A DNA stretch of 64,000 bases from JAGVSZ01 sp963747775 (GTDB lineage: Bacteria > Pseudomonadota > Gammaproteobacteria > Burkholderiales > SG8-39), in contig CAVVGT010000014.1 of NCBI GenBank assembly GCA_963747775.1, positions 186,001-250,000 on the forward strand, given 5' to 3'. This document shows, in pieces, positions 27,272-36,791 of this stretch. The notes below the pieces were generated by a model. The model ran no database searches. It saw only the letters and a list, made by a program, of their open reading frames with translations, and had not been told where the DNA came from. The translations under genes and the position numbers were made by a program. How positions within the stretch are numbered: the first letter of the stretch is position 1; every line of letters begins with the position of its first letter.

Positions 27272-27619
27272 CTACCTCAGCTCGACCGTCTTCCCGTCGA
27301 TCGTGATGCGCTCGGCGCGCATCTCGTCGGGCTTGTTGCGGTTGGGGTAGCCGACCACCGTAGCGGTGTTGCCCACCTTGAGCGCCTCCTTCGGGAGGCC
27401 GCGGTTTTCCATGCGTGTCGGCGGCGCGAGCACCGCGTTCCAGGTCTTGGTCGGTGTCTGCAACCGGACGTGACCGTGCGGATGCTCGTAGCCCGACTCG
27501 ACGATCTTGCCGGTGAGGGTGAGGGGCTGCGAGCTGTCGTATTCGCTCCAGCCGTGGTGCGGCAGGGCCGGAACGGCGAACGCGGCGAGCGCGAGCGCTG
27601 CGAACAGATGCTTCTTCAT
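27272..27619 (-). CDS. DUF6152 family periplasmic protein
   Basis: A 115-residue exported protein. The signal peptide MKKHLFAALALAAFAVPALP is followed by HHGWSEYDSSQPLTLTGKI, the hallmark of DUF6152, an OB-fold-like family of unknown function. The His pair at the mature N terminus could bind metal. It lies upstream of the DUF6644-like membrane protein on the same strand, with a 93-bp gap. Confidence 0.82.
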   Translation of the reverse strand: MKKHLFAALALAAFAVPALPHHGWSEYDSSQPLTLTGKIVESGYEHPHGHVRLQTPTKTWNAVLAPPTRMENRGLPKEALKVGNTATVVGYPNRNKPDEMRAERITIDGKTVELR

Positions 27620-27700
27620 GGCGAGCCGCCGCAAGAATCGACCGGGCGCACTATGCACCGCGAGGATGAAAATTTCAACCGCGTCTAGAATCGGGGCACC

Positions 27701-28384
27701 GTGCGTGCCGCGTTTCTCGTCTGGCTTCTCTGCTGCGCGCTGGCCGCGCGCGCCCAGCCGGCTGCGCCGTTCCGTCTCGCCGACACCTGGCCGCTTCCTG
27801 AGCACGCGCTGCCGTACGCGGGACCCGCACCGTCCACGCATCGGCTGCAGCTCGATCTATTCACCTTTGTCGAAACTGAGCGCGCCACACCCTGGGAGCC
27901 GGAGCGCATCCTCGCCGCGGTGCGCGAGGCCGCCGCGATCCTCGCGCAATGCGGCATCAGGCTCGAACGCGCGGAGCTCTACCGCTTCGAAGGCGGCGAT
28001 CCCGGCCTGCGTTATCTCTCGACGCCGGTCTCGCGAGCGCTCGTGCGACGCGTGCGGCCGGCAAAGCCCGCAGTGTTTTTCGTGCGCGACACGCGCCACG
28101 TACCGACCTTCGACGCCGAAGCGTTCGGCACCGGCAACACCGCGACCCGCCCCGAGCTCGTGTTCACCGTTTGGATGACCGCGTGGATTCGGGACCTGCC
28201 GCTCGCGCTCGCGCACGAGCTCGCGCACGTTCTCCTGGACTCGGGCAAGCACTCGATCGATCCGGGGAATCTCATGCGCGACGAGACGGCGCCGGGCAAC
28301 ACGCGCCTCACGCCCGAGCAGTGCGCGAGCATGATCGAGGCGGGTGAGCGGAACGGGCTGCTTCAGCGCGAGGTCGTGCGCTGA
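27701..28384 (+). CDS. Secreted metallopeptidase-like protein with HELAH motif
   Basis: A 227-residue exported protein; a GTG start and signal peptide (residues 1-19, ending ARAQ) precede a mature part with ALAHELAHVLLDSGKHSIDP. HExxH is followed by a third His at position +12 from the first, two residues later than in the metzincin pattern, and then GNLM, which could serve as a Met-turn. Zinc-peptidase function is inferred from these motifs. TAGAAT at 27686-27691 ends nine bases before the start codon and there is no Shine-Dalgarno sequence. Its tail overlaps the converging SnoaL-like gene by 22 bp. Confidence 0.68.
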   Translation: MRAAFLVWLLCCALAARAQPAAPFRLADTWPLPEHALPYAGPAPSTHRLQLDLFTFVETERATPWEPERILAAVREAAAILAQCGIRLERAELYRFEGGDPGLRYLSTPVSRALVRRVRPAKPAVFFVRDTRHVPTFDAEAFGTGNTATRPELVFTVWMTAWIRDLPLALAHELAHVLLDSGKHSIDPGNLMRDETAPGNTRLTPEQCASMIEAGERNGLLQREVVR

Positions 28385-28869
28385 GGTCCGGCGGCGGTAC
28401 CCGCCTGCTTCTGCAGAAAGGCGTCGAGCCCGCGGCGCGCCTCCGACCTCACCTTGTTGCGCACGATCGGGGTTCCGCCGAGGAGCCATCCCGTCGCTCC
28501 GAGCGCCTGGCGCGCCCAGCGCCAGAAGCCGAAGCGGTCGACGTGGCGCACGATCAATCCGTCGCGGAAATCGAAGGTCGCCTCGATCACGTTGTGGACG
28601 TGCCGGCCGGTGGGCGAGAACGTGTAGCGCGCTTCCCAGTGCGCATGGCCACGCATGTCGTCGGCGCGAACGTCGCCGAACACCACATCGAGGTCCTTCG
28701 CGCGCGCGCAGAGCATCGCCCACATCGCGCCCGCCGCGCCGCCGCGCAGCTCGGGAAACACCGGGTCGGAGAACACGACTTCGGCGTGGTAGCACGCCCC
28801 CATTGTTGCGGCGTCGCGCGCCTGGAACGCGCGATAGAAGCGTTCGATCAGCGCCTCGTTCGGATGCAC
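28363..28869 (-). CDS. SnoaL/NTF2-like protein
   Basis: A 168-residue cone-fold (NTF2-like) protein. The typical opening NEALIERFYRAFQARDAATM is followed by CYHAEVVFSDPVFPELRG and a strand-rich core ending VRHVDRFGFWRWARQALG. Such proteins are small-molecule isomerases, cyclases or binding proteins. It is 5 bp downstream of an ABM-domain gene on the same strand, so the two are likely co-transcribed. The substrate is unknown. Confidence 0.82.
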   Translation of the reverse strand: MHPNEALIERFYRAFQARDAATMGACYHAEVVFSDPVFPELRGGAAGAMWAMLCARAKDLDVVFGDVRADDMRGHAHWEARYTFSPTGRHVHNVIEATFDFRDGLIVRHVDRFGFWRWARQALGATGWLLGGTPIVRNKVRSEARRGLDAFLQKQAGTAAGPQRTTSR

Positions 28870-28874
28870 GGCGC

Positions 28875-29219
28875 TTACCCGTGGCGCGCGCGGCTGTCGG
28901 CCGGCGCCTGCTCGCGATCGGTCATCGTGTAGTCGCGCGCGACGGTCGCCACGCGCAGCCGGTAGTCGCTGAAGACGCCGCCGCGCCCGCGCGTCTGCGC
29001 GGCGCGGTGGCCCTCGAGCTCGCGCCAGCGCCGGACCGCCTCCTCGTCCCGCCAGAACGAGAGCGAGAGCACCTTACCCTCGTTGGTGAGGCTCGCGAAG
29101 CGCTCGATCGAGAGGAAGCCGTCGGTCTTCTCCAGCTCGGGCCGCAGGCTCGCGGCGAGGTCGAGATACTCCTGCTTGCGGCCGGGCGCCGGGACGACTT
29201 CGAAGATGACGGCGATCAT
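28875..29219 (-). CDS. Antibiotic biosynthesis monooxygenase (ABM) domain protein
   Basis: A 114-residue dimeric ferredoxin-like fold protein. MIAVIFEVVPAPGRKQEYLD is the family-typical start, and FLSIERFASLTNEGKVLSLS with FWRDEEAVRRWREL follows. ABM proteins are cofactor-free monooxygenases or haem-degrading or stress-associated enzymes. AGGGAGG precedes the ATG at 29219. It is followed by the SnoaL-like gene and preceded by a DoxX gene, a common neighbourhood for small redox-stress proteins. Confidence 0.86.
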   Translation of the reverse strand: MIAVIFEVVPAPGRKQEYLDLAASLRPELEKTDGFLSIERFASLTNEGKVLSLSFWRDEEAVRRWRELEGHRAAQTRGRGGVFSDYRLRVATVARDYTMTDREQAPADSRARHG

Positions 29220-29294
29220 TGGAACCTCCCTACGAGCGAATGCGCGGAAACCGCGACGAAGAGCGCGAGCGGCGCGCGATTTACGGGGCGAGCG

Positions 29295-29669
29295 TCAGCT
29301 CGCGCGACCCGGCCGCAGCTTGCCGTCCATCCATACCAGGAGCAGGAGCCCGCCCAGCGTGGACAGGTTCTTCAGGAAATGCAGCAACTGGGAGTGCTGC
29401 TCGGCGGCCGGATGCGTCCAGAACGGGTGTGCCGTGAAGGCGTCCACGAGGATGAAGACGGCGAGCAGGCCGGCCACCCAGCGCATCTTCCAGCCGACCA
29501 TGACGAGCAGGCCGGCCACGAGCTCGAAGACGCTGAACGCAGCCGCCCCGACGGAGAACGGCGGTCCCGGGATGACGCCGGCGAAGATGAGCAGGCGCTC
29601 GAGCCCGAGACCGACGAACACGCTCGGAATCAGGATGCGGGCGGCGAAGAACAGTGCTCGGTCGATCAT
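29295..29669 (-). CDS. DoxX family membrane protein
   Basis: A 124-residue protein with four hydrophobic helices: ARILIPSVFVGLGLERLLIF, FSVFELVAGLLVMVGWKMRW, LLAVFILVDAFTAHPFW and a final segment near LLLLVWMDGKL. It matches the DoxX family, linked to thiol and oxidative stress responses. The ATG at 29669 has a G-rich ribosome site (AGAGAGGGGGG). The same-strand ABM and SnoaL-like genes follow. Confidence 0.82.
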   Translation of the reverse strand: MIDRALFFAARILIPSVFVGLGLERLLIFAGVIPGPPFSVGAAAFSVFELVAGLLVMVGWKMRWVAGLLAVFILVDAFTAHPFWTHPAAEQHSQLLHFLKNLSTLGGLLLLVWMDGKLRPGRAS

Positions 29670-29729
29670 GGTCTGCGACCCCCCTCTCTTGAACAGCCGA
29701 TCGGCGCAGCGCCGGCCGATGGTACCCGC

Positions 29730-30929
29730 TCAGGCGTCGGCCGGTTGCGGTGCGTGACCGCGGCGCCCGAGCGACATCCATTCCCAGATCGCCACGACGA
29801 TCAGCACGGCCGTCGTGCCTGCGGACAGGATCAGCGGCGTGACGAACCCGCAGACCGGAACCAGCAGGGCGAGCAGGCCGAGGCCCACCAGATGGGACAG
29901 CGGGACGTGTTTCGACGAGGTGCGCTTGAAGAGGGCGTTGCCGATCAGGTAGAGCGCGGGCCCGCCCAGGATCGCGGCCGCCGCCTTCGCCTCGACGTGG
30001 CCGCCCGGATGAGCCAGCACCAGCTCGTCCGCCACCGCCGCCACGACGACGCCGGCGACGATGGGGATGTGCAGGTAGGTGTACGCCGTCCTGGCCATGC
30101 GCCCGGGATCGTCGGAGCCGGCGATCAGGCGGCTGCCGCGTTCGGCGCCGATGTTGAAATAGACCCACCACATGGCCACGCTGCCGACGAAGGCGACGAC
30201 GAAGGCCGCGCCCGTCTCGGCGGTCCACGCCAGGTTCGCGAAGGTGGTGCCTGTGACGAGAATCGACTCGCCGAGCGCGATGATGATGAAGAGGCCGCAG
30301 CGCTCCGCCATGTGCCCGCCTTCGACGTCCCAGTCGGCGGTGGTCGAGCAGCCGAGCCCGGGCGTCCAGAAACCGAACCACGGGGACGCGTATTCGATGG
30401 CCAGCGCCGCGCCCCACAAACCGAAGCGCGAGCCGCCGTCGAAATACAGGCCCGCGATCCAGAGGACCGTGCCCAGCAGTACCCAGGCCCCGATGCGCTG
30501 GAAGTTGCGGTAGTTCCGCGGGCTGTGGCCCCTGAGCGCCCATAGAATGAAGAGCGTTCGACCCACTTGCATGAACACGTACGCCAGAACGAACACCTGC
30601 GCCCGCTCCGCGAACGCGTGGGGAATCGACACCGACAGCACGAGGCCCGCCAGCATCAGCGCCATCAGCATCAGTCGCACCGGCGCCTTCTCGGGGTCGA
30701 GCCAGTTGGTCATCCACGAGACGTTGATCCACAGCCACCACACCGCCAGCATCAGGAACCCGGTCTGCAGCGCCCCCTGCAGCGTCATGTGCTCCAGCAG
30801 GCCGTGCGAGAGCTGAGTGATGGCGAACACGAACACCAGGTCGAAGAAGAGCTCGACGTAGGTGACGCGGCTGTGCTCGTGCGCCCGGCGGGTCCGCAGG
30901 TGATTGGCGCGCGCCGCAGGCGAGATCAT
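29730..30929 (-). CDS. Low temperature requirement A (LtrA) family protein
   Basis: A 399-residue inner-membrane protein with about twelve hydrophobic segments. The conserved opening VTYVELFFDLVFVFAITQLS and the internal HMAERCGLFIIIALGESILV are diagnostic for LtrA. The family was named from a cold-growth phenotype in Listeria; the molecular role is unclear. It is followed by DoxX, ABM and SnoaL-like genes on the same strand. No promoter is evident in the short gap to 31016. Confidence 0.9.
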   Translation of the reverse strand: MISPAARANHLRTRRAHEHSRVTYVELFFDLVFVFAITQLSHGLLEHMTLQGALQTGFLMLAVWWLWINVSWMTNWLDPEKAPVRLMLMALMLAGLVLSVSIPHAFAERAQVFVLAYVFMQVGRTLFILWALRGHSPRNYRNFQRIGAWVLLGTVLWIAGLYFDGGSRFGLWGAALAIEYASPWFGFWTPGLGCSTTADWDVEGGHMAERCGLFIIIALGESILVTGTTFANLAWTAETGAAFVVAFVGSVAMWWVYFNIGAERGSRLIAGSDDPGRMARTAYTYLHIPIVAGVVVAAVADELVLAHPGGHVEAKAAAAILGGPALYLIGNALFKRTSSKHVPLSHLVGLGLLALLVPVCGFVTPLILSAGTTAVLIVVAIWEWMSLGRRGHAPQPADA

Positions 30930-31016
30930 CGGTGAGTCCTCAGGTCCGGAGGGTTGCGACGCGCGGTGAGCGGTCGGATCAGCAGGAAGGAGGAACTCAG
31001 CACCGGGCCCGGTGAC

Positions 31017-31808
31017 CTACTTCGCCCGCCACCCGCCATCGACGACGAGACTGTGCCCGGTGACGTAGCCCGCCTCGTCCGAGGCGAGGTAGCACACCGC
31101 CGCCGCGACGTCGTCGACGCTGCCGCGGGTTCCCGCCGGAATCAGCGCGCGGATCTGATCGTCGTTGACCGCGACGCCGCGGCCGCGAATGTCGGGAACG
31201 CCGGGACCGAGGAGCTGCTGGGAGTGCTCGCGGAGACCGGTGAGGATCGGGCCCGGGCAGACGCAGTTGATCGTGATGCCGTGCGCGGAGTACACGACCG
31301 CCATCTGTCGCGTGAGGCCGACCACGCCGTGCTTGGCGGCGATGTAAGCCGCGCCGCCGCCCGTCCCGTTGAGGCCCGCCACGGACGCCATGTTGACGAT
31401 CCGTCCCCGCCCGCGCGGCAGCATCTCCCTGAGCGCCCGCTTGCAGCCGAGAAACACGCTCGTCAGATCGATGTCGATCACGCGCCGCCAGACCTGCTCG
31501 TCCATCTCGTCGACGTTGAAGTAGCCGTCGAGAATGCCGGCGTTGTTGACCATGACCTCGAGCGCGCCCAGGTCGTGAACGGCGGCCGTAACGGCCTCAT
31601 CCATCTCGCTCGCCCGGCTGACGTCGGCTCGGTAGCCCGCAGCGCGCCCGCCGGCCGCCGCGATGAGCTGCGCCGTTTCCTTTGCCGTCGTTTCGTCGAT
31701 GTCGATTGCGGCCACCGCGGCGCCGCGTACCGCCATCATCTGTGCAATCGCCCGGCCAAGGCCTGATCCGGCGCCCGTGACCACCGCCATCCGGTTCTTC
31801 AGCGTCAT
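31017..31808 (-). CDS. SDR family NAD(P)-dependent oxidoreductase
   Basis: A 263-residue classical short-chain dehydrogenase. The cofactor motif is VVTGAGSGLGRAIAQ and the structural motif VMVNNAGILDG. The catalytic Ser sits in NMASVAGLNG, and the Tyr/Lys pair in AAYIAAKHGVVG. It ends YVTGHSLVVDGG, as is usual. It lies 47 bp downstream of the Bcr/CflA transporter on the same strand and may belong with the FAH-family hydrolase upstream of that. The substrate is unknown. Confidence 0.91.
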   Translation of the reverse strand: MTLKNRMAVVTGAGSGLGRAIAQMMAVRGAAVAAIDIDETTAKETAQLIAAAGGRAAGYRADVSRASEMDEAVTAAVHDLGALEVMVNNAGILDGYFNVDEMDEQVWRRVIDIDLTSVFLGCKRALREMLPRGRGRIVNMASVAGLNGTGGGAAYIAAKHGVVGLTRQMAVVYSAHGITINCVCPGPILTGLREHSQQLLGPGVPDIRGRGVAVNDDQIRALIPAGTRGSVDDVAAAVCYLASDEAGYVTGHSLVVDGGWRAK

Positions 31809-31855
31809 GTCTGCCTTCTCCCGTTAAGCCTGCGTCGGGGCGGATTGTATTGCCG

Positions 31856-33067
31856 TCAGTGCCGGTCGAGCTGCCGGATCAGCAGCAGGTAGGACGCGAG
31901 CACCAGGCACCCGGCGAGCGCGACCGCGGCCGCGAGCTGGATCGGCGCGCCGTCGAAGAACTGCCGCATGAAGAGCTGCCCGACCAGCGCAGCGACGACG
32001 AGTTGCGTGCAGCCGAGGAGTGCGGACGCGGTGCCGGCGATCCTCGGGAACGGCGCGACCGCGGCGGCGAGGCAGATCGGATTGATGAAGGCGTGCCCGA
32101 AGAGATAGAGCATCATCGGCCCGAACAGCGCGAGCGGATGGGCCACGCCTGCCGCCGCGAGCGCGAGCATCAGCAAACCGCCGGTAGCGGCGAAGCCGGT
32201 GCCGATGCCGAGAAGCGCCGGGAGCGCGAAGCGGCGCGTGAGCCGCGAGCAGACAAAGGAGCCGACCAAATTGCCGGTGACCGGGATGATAAACCACAGC
32301 CCGAAGTCCTGTGGACGCACGCGCAGCACTTCGATCAGCACGAACGCCGACGCCGAAAGGAAGAAGAACAGCCCCGCATAGGTGATCGTGAAGCACACCG
32401 CGTAGGCGGAGAACGTCCTGTTGGTGTAGATGGTCCGCGCGTTGCGTGCGAGCTGCAGGAAGTGGGTCGCGGTCGCCTCGGGATGCCGGTTGGACTCGGC
32501 CAGCACCGTCCACGTTGCGACCCACAGCGCGACGCCGTACACGAGCATCAGCGCGAAGGTTGCGCGCCAGTCGAACCAGACGGTGAGATAGCCGCCGAGG
32601 AGCGGCGCGAACATCGGCACCAGGACCACCAGCATCATGATGTGGGCGAGCGCTCGCGCGCCGCGCACCGGGTCGAACACGTCGCGCACGATCGCGCGCC
32701 CGATGACCGGGCCGCTGCACGCGCCGACGCCCTGGAAGAGGCGCGCCGCGACGAGCATCTCGATCGAGGGCGCGAGCATCGACGCGATCGAGCCGAGCAT
32801 GAACAACGCGAGTCCGGTGAGCAGCACCGGCCGGCGGCCGAAGCGATCCGAGAGCGGGCCGTAGGCAAGCTGCGCCGTGCCGAACCCGATCGCGAACGCG
32901 GAAAGCGTGAGCTGCGCCTGCGCGTCGGTCGCGCCGAGCGCGGACCGGATGGCGGGGAGCGCCGGCAGGTAGAGGTCGCTCGCAAGGGCGAGCAGCGAAA
33001 AGATCCCCGCGCAGTAGACGATCAGCGCTTTGCCCGGAGCGTGGGCCGGGTGCGCGATCGTCCGCAC
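31856..33067 (-). CDS. Bcr/CflA family MFS drug-efflux transporter
   Basis: A 403-residue MFS protein with twelve helices. The opening FSLLALASDLYLPALPAI and the loop LSDRFGRRPVLLTGLAL fit the 12-helix drug-proton antiporter family, Bcr/CflA branch. The GTG at 33067 lies 8 bp after the FAH-family hydrolase stop, so the two are probably co-transcribed. Substrates in the family include bicyclomycin and chloramphenicol; here the pump may export a catabolic intermediate (inference). Confidence 0.88.
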   Translation of the reverse strand: MRTIAHPAHAPGKALIVYCAGIFSLLALASDLYLPALPAIRSALGATDAQAQLTLSAFAIGFGTAQLAYGPLSDRFGRRPVLLTGLALFMLGSIASMLAPSIEMLVAARLFQGVGACSGPVIGRAIVRDVFDPVRGARALAHIMMLVVLVPMFAPLLGGYLTVWFDWRATFALMLVYGVALWVATWTVLAESNRHPEATATHFLQLARNARTIYTNRTFSAYAVCFTITYAGLFFFLSASAFVLIEVLRVRPQDFGLWFIIPVTGNLVGSFVCSRLTRRFALPALLGIGTGFAATGGLLMLALAAAGVAHPLALFGPMMLYLFGHAFINPICLAAAVAPFPRIAGTASALLGCTQLVVAALVGQLFMRQFFDGAPIQLAAAVALAGCLVLASYLLLIRQLDRH

Positions 33068-33075
33068 GCCCGGGC

Positions 33076-34101
33076 CTAGCCCGCTTCAGCCGCAGGTTCG
33101 ACGAGCGCCGCCCGGTGACCGATCCTCACGACGTCCTGTTCGATCGCACCGAAGACGGAGCGACCCTCGCCGTCGCGCATCTCGATCTCCACGCGGTCCC
33201 CGAACTGCAGGAACCCCGTCGTGGCCGCGCCGCCCGCGATGATCTCGAGCGCGCGCTTCTCGGCGATGCAGCCGACGCCGGCCTTCGGGTCCTTGTTCGA
33301 GACCGTGCCCGAGCCGAGAACCGTCCCGGCGCCGAGCGGACGCGTCTTCGCGGCGTGCACGACGAGTCGCGGGAAGTCGAACGTCATGTCGACGCCGGCG
33401 TTCGGCTGTCCGAGCAGCGTGCCGTTCACGTGCACGACGAGCGGCAGATGGACCTTGCGCCCGTCCCAGGCAGTGCCCAGCTCGTCCGGTGTAACCGCGA
33501 CCGGCGAGAACGCGGTCCACGTCTTCGACTGGAGGAAGCCGAAGCCCTTCGCGAGTTCCGCGGGCACGAGGTTGCGTAGCGAGACGTCGTTGACGAGCAT
33601 GAAGAGCCGGATGTGCTCGGCGGCCTTCTCGCGCTTCACGCCCATCGGCACGTCGTCGAGGATCACGGCGATCTCTGCCTCCAGATCGATGCCCCATCCC
33701 TCGTTCTCGACCGGAATCGGGTCGCGCGGGCCGAGGAAGGCATCCGAGCCGCCCTGATACATGAGCGGCTCTTCGCGCAGTTCCCTCGTCAGCTCCGCGC
33801 CGCGCGCCTTGCGCACGCGCTCGGCGTGCGACAGATACGCGGACGCGTCGAGCCACTGGAAGGCGCGTGGCAATGGGGCGTGAAATTTCGTGAGGTCCGG
33901 CTCGAACCAGCGCGAGCCTTCGGGCCCGCGGTTGGCCGCGTCTGAGAGCTCTTGGAGGCGCGGCGCGCAGTAGTTCCAGTCGTCGAGCGCGGCCTGCAGC
34001 GTGGGTGCGACGTCGTATGCGATCGTCGCGATCTTGAAGTCGCGCTCGACCACGCAGAGCGCGCCATCGCGTGTGTCGTTATTCAAGCTGGCGAGCTTCA
34101 T
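33076..34101 (-). CDS. Fumarylacetoacetate hydrolase family protein
   Basis: A 341-residue FAH-superfamily hydrolase. The metal-binding acids fit GIDLEAEIAVILDDV and LVNDVSLRNLVPAE, and the C-terminal GSGTVSNKDPKAGVGC is typical. It is distinct from the canonical fumarylacetoacetase broken across 35473-36788, so it probably acts on another 2,4-dioxo acid such as an acylpyruvate. The start is ATG at 34101, divergent from an ABC binding-protein gene. It heads a same-strand run with a Bcr/CflA pump and an SDR. Confidence 0.88.
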   Translation of the reverse strand: MKLASLNNDTRDGALCVVERDFKIATIAYDVAPTLQAALDDWNYCAPRLQELSDAANRGPEGSRWFEPDLTKFHAPLPRAFQWLDASAYLSHAERVRKARGAELTRELREEPLMYQGGSDAFLGPRDPIPVENEGWGIDLEAEIAVILDDVPMGVKREKAAEHIRLFMLVNDVSLRNLVPAELAKGFGFLQSKTWTAFSPVAVTPDELGTAWDGRKVHLPLVVHVNGTLLGQPNAGVDMTFDFPRLVVHAAKTRPLGAGTVLGSGTVSNKDPKAGVGCIAEKRALEIIAGGAATTGFLQFGDRVEIEMRDGEGRSVFGAIEQDVVRIGHRAALVEPAAEAG

Positions 34102-34305
34102 GCCAAGGGAATTGCGGGAAAGGCGGGAATTCTACCCGGTCAGGTCGCGAAAGCCGGAATAGCCTTGCTACCCAACGGTGTTCGCCCACCAGGAACGCGC
34201 GGAACCGTCCACCCGTCCCGGCGGAAGCGCCGCCCGGTCGGCTGGCATCGGGCTTGCTTTACCGGCTGCGTCCTCCGAGCATGGACCTGTAGGAGTCGAT
34301 TCGCA

Positions 34306-35436
34306 ATGCGTACATTCCGATCCACGACCGACGCGCTGGGAGGCGTCGCCCTCGCGCTGCTTTCCACCTTCGCTCATGCGGCCGAAAACGACGTCGTGAT
34401 CGGGCAGACGATCGCGCTCTCCGGCGGACTGGCGGAGCACGGGAAAGCCGTCCAGCTCGGCGCGCGCGCCTACTTCGACAAGGTGAACGCGGCCGGCGGC
34501 GTGCACGGCCGCAGACTCGTGCTCACGACGCTCGACGATGCCGGGAACGCGGCGAAAGCCGCCGAGAACACCGCGCTGCTGATCGACCGCGAGAATGTGC
34601 TCGCGGTATTCGGCGGTATCGAGGGCGGGCCGTGCGTCGCCAGCATGCGCGTGGCGACCGAGAAGCGCGTGCCGCTCGTCGCCTGTCTCGCCGGTTCGCC
34701 CGAGATGCGCGATCCGTTCAACCGCTATGTCTTTCCCGTTCGCGCGGCGCACTACAGCGAGTTCGAGCGGCTCATCGACCTGTCGCTCGAGTCCGGCAGC
34801 CGCCGGATCGGATTCCTCCACTCGGACAGCGACACCGGTCGCAAGCACCTGGCGAACGTCCGCAAGCTTCTCGCGCGCTACAACCTGGACGTTGCCGCCG
34901 CGATCGCGATCCCGAACGAAAAGCCCGACGCGAAGAGGATCGCGGATCAGATCGTCGCGGCGAAGCTCGACGTCGTGTTCAACCACGGGTCCTATGCACT
35001 GTACGGCGAGGTCGTCAAGGAGATGAGAGCCCGCAGCGCCGACACGCGCTTCATGGCCGTGAACTCCGGCGCACAGCAGATGACGCGCACGCTCGGGAAG
35101 GACGCGCACGGCGTCATCTTCACGCAGGTGGTGCCATTTCCGTGGGGCGCGACGCCGCCCGTGGTTGCCGAGCACAAGGCCGCGCTTAAGGCCGCGGCGC
35201 CGAACGCCGAGCCTTCGTTCAGCAGCCTGGAGGGCTTCATCAATGCGAAGGTGCTCGTGGCGGGGCTGCAGCGCGCGCCCGCTCGGCTGTTGCGCGAAGA
35301 CCTGATCGCGGGCCTCGAGCAGCTCGGGAACCACGATGTCGGCGGTTTCGTGGTCGTCTACGGGCCCGCTTCGCGGGCCGGTTCCACTTTGGTCGACACC
35401 GTGCTCGCGACCGGTTCTGGCCGCTTCGTGCGCTGA
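34306..35436 (+). CDS. ABC transporter substrate-binding protein (LivK-type)
   Basis: A 376-residue periplasmic binding protein with a signal peptide (ending THAAEN-like, residues 1-25) and a type I fold: DVVIGQTIALSGGLAEHGKA opens the mature chain. Related proteins bind branched-chain amino acids, amides or aromatic acids. It has no ABC permease or ATPase genes beside it; the only liv-type set lies at 51-55.7 kb with its own receptor. The ATG at 34306 follows a GGAG site. It may feed another transporter encoded elsewhere. Confidence 0.87.
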   Translation: MRTFRSTTDALGGVALALLSTFAHAAENDVVIGQTIALSGGLAEHGKAVQLGARAYFDKVNAAGGVHGRRLVLTTLDDAGNAAKAAENTALLIDRENVLAVFGGIEGGPCVASMRVATEKRVPLVACLAGSPEMRDPFNRYVFPVRAAHYSEFERLIDLSLESGSRRIGFLHSDSDTGRKHLANVRKLLARYNLDVAAAIAIPNEKPDAKRIADQIVAAKLDVVFNHGSYALYGEVVKEMRARSADTRFMAVNSGAQQMTRTLGKDAHGVIFTQVVPFPWGATPPVVAEHKAALKAAAPNAEPSFSSLEGFINAKVLVAGLQRAPARLLREDLIAGLEQLGNHDVGGFVVVYGPASRAGSTLVDTVLATGSGRFVR

Positions 35437-35472
35437 TCAACTACGCCGTCGCGCGCGCGGCGGCGGGCGCGG

Positions 35473-36788
35473 TCAGACGGCCGGCAATACCGTCCCCCGG
35501 CACTCACCGAAGCCGATGCGCTTGAAGCCGGGCTTCTCGCACCAGCCGCGCAGGATCACCGCATCGCCGTCCTGAAGGAACGTGCGCGTCTCGCCGTGCG
35601 GCAGCGCGATCGGCCGCTTGCCCGCGTCGGACAGCTCGAGCAGCGAGCCGGCCTCCTCGGGCGTTGGGCCCGACTGCGTGCCGGTGCCGAGCAGGTCGCC
35701 CGGCTGGAGATTGCAGCCGTTCACGGTGTGATGCGTCACCAGCTGCGCGACGGTCCAGTAAGCGTGGCGCAGGCTCGATTGCGAGAGACGGGCGGGGCCG
35801 CTGCGCGCGGCGCGCATCCTTTCCGTCTCCAGCCACACTTCGAGCTGCACGTCGAACGCGCCCCGCCCGCGGTTCTCCGCCGAATCGAGATAGGGCAGCG
35901 GCTGCGGATCGTCGACCGGGCGCGTCCACTCGGTGCGGTACGGCGCGAGCGCCTCGAGCGTCACGATCCACGGCGAGATGGTGGTCGCGAAGCTCTTCGC
36001 GAGGAACGGACCGAGCGGCTGGTACTCCCAGCCCTGGATGTCGCGCGCCGACCAGTCGTTGAGCAGGCACAGGCCGAACACGTGCGCCTCGGCGTCGGCG
36101 AGCGGGACGCGCTGGCCGAGCTCGTTGCCGACGCCGACGTAGACGCCGACCTCCAGCTCGTAGTCGAGACGCCGGGACGGGCCGAAGACCGGCGTCTGCG
36201 CGTCCTTCGGCAACGTCTGGCCAACGGGGCGCGGGAAGGCCTGCGCCGCTCACGCCGATCGAGGAGGCGCGGCCGTGATAGCCGATCGGCACCCACTTGT
36301 AGTTGGGCAGCAGCGGATTGTCGGGCCGGAAGAGCTTGCCGACGGTCGTGGCGTGGTACATCGACGCGTAGAAGTCGGTGTAGTCGCCGATCGCCGCCGG
36401 CACCGCGTGCTCGGCGTGCGCCTGCGGCACGAGGCACGCCGTGAGCTTTCCCTGCATCGGGCTGCCTTCGCGCAGCGCGCGCGAGAGCGCGAGGCGCAGC
36501 GCGGACCAGGCCGCCGGCCCCATCGCCATGAAGCGCGTTCAGCGTCTGACCGGAACAGTGCGCCGCCGGGGACGCTGCGTCGCCCGAGAACGCGCCGGCC
36601 TTGTGCGCGGCGGCGATGTCGAGGATCTGATCGCCGATCGCTACCCCGCCGCGAAACGGTTCGTTCTTCCCCTCGCGACGGAAGATGCCGAACGGCAGGT
36701 TCTGGATCGGGAAGTCGGTGCCGCCCGAGCTGGCCGACTCGACCCAGCTGGCGAGCGCCCGGTCGTGCGTCTCGTTGATCTCGTGCAT
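35473..36788 (-). pseudogene. fahA: Fumarylacetoacetase, frame broken twice
   Basis: Fumarylacetoacetase, the last step of homogentisate breakdown, giving fumarate and acetoacetate. The N-terminal piece from the ATG at 36788 includes DFPIQNLPFGIFRR. A frame change near 36532 leads to DYTDFYASMYHATTVGKLFR, the diagnostic metal and active-site segment. Another near 36230 leads to the C-terminal catalytic domain (LDYELEVGVYVGVGNELGQR, then LLNDWSARDIQGWEYQPLGP). Total length about 438 residues, as expected. Both breaks look like single-base errors. It starts three bases after the hmgA stop, so hmgA-fahA form one unit. Confidence 0.82.
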
Positions 36789-36791
36789 GGA

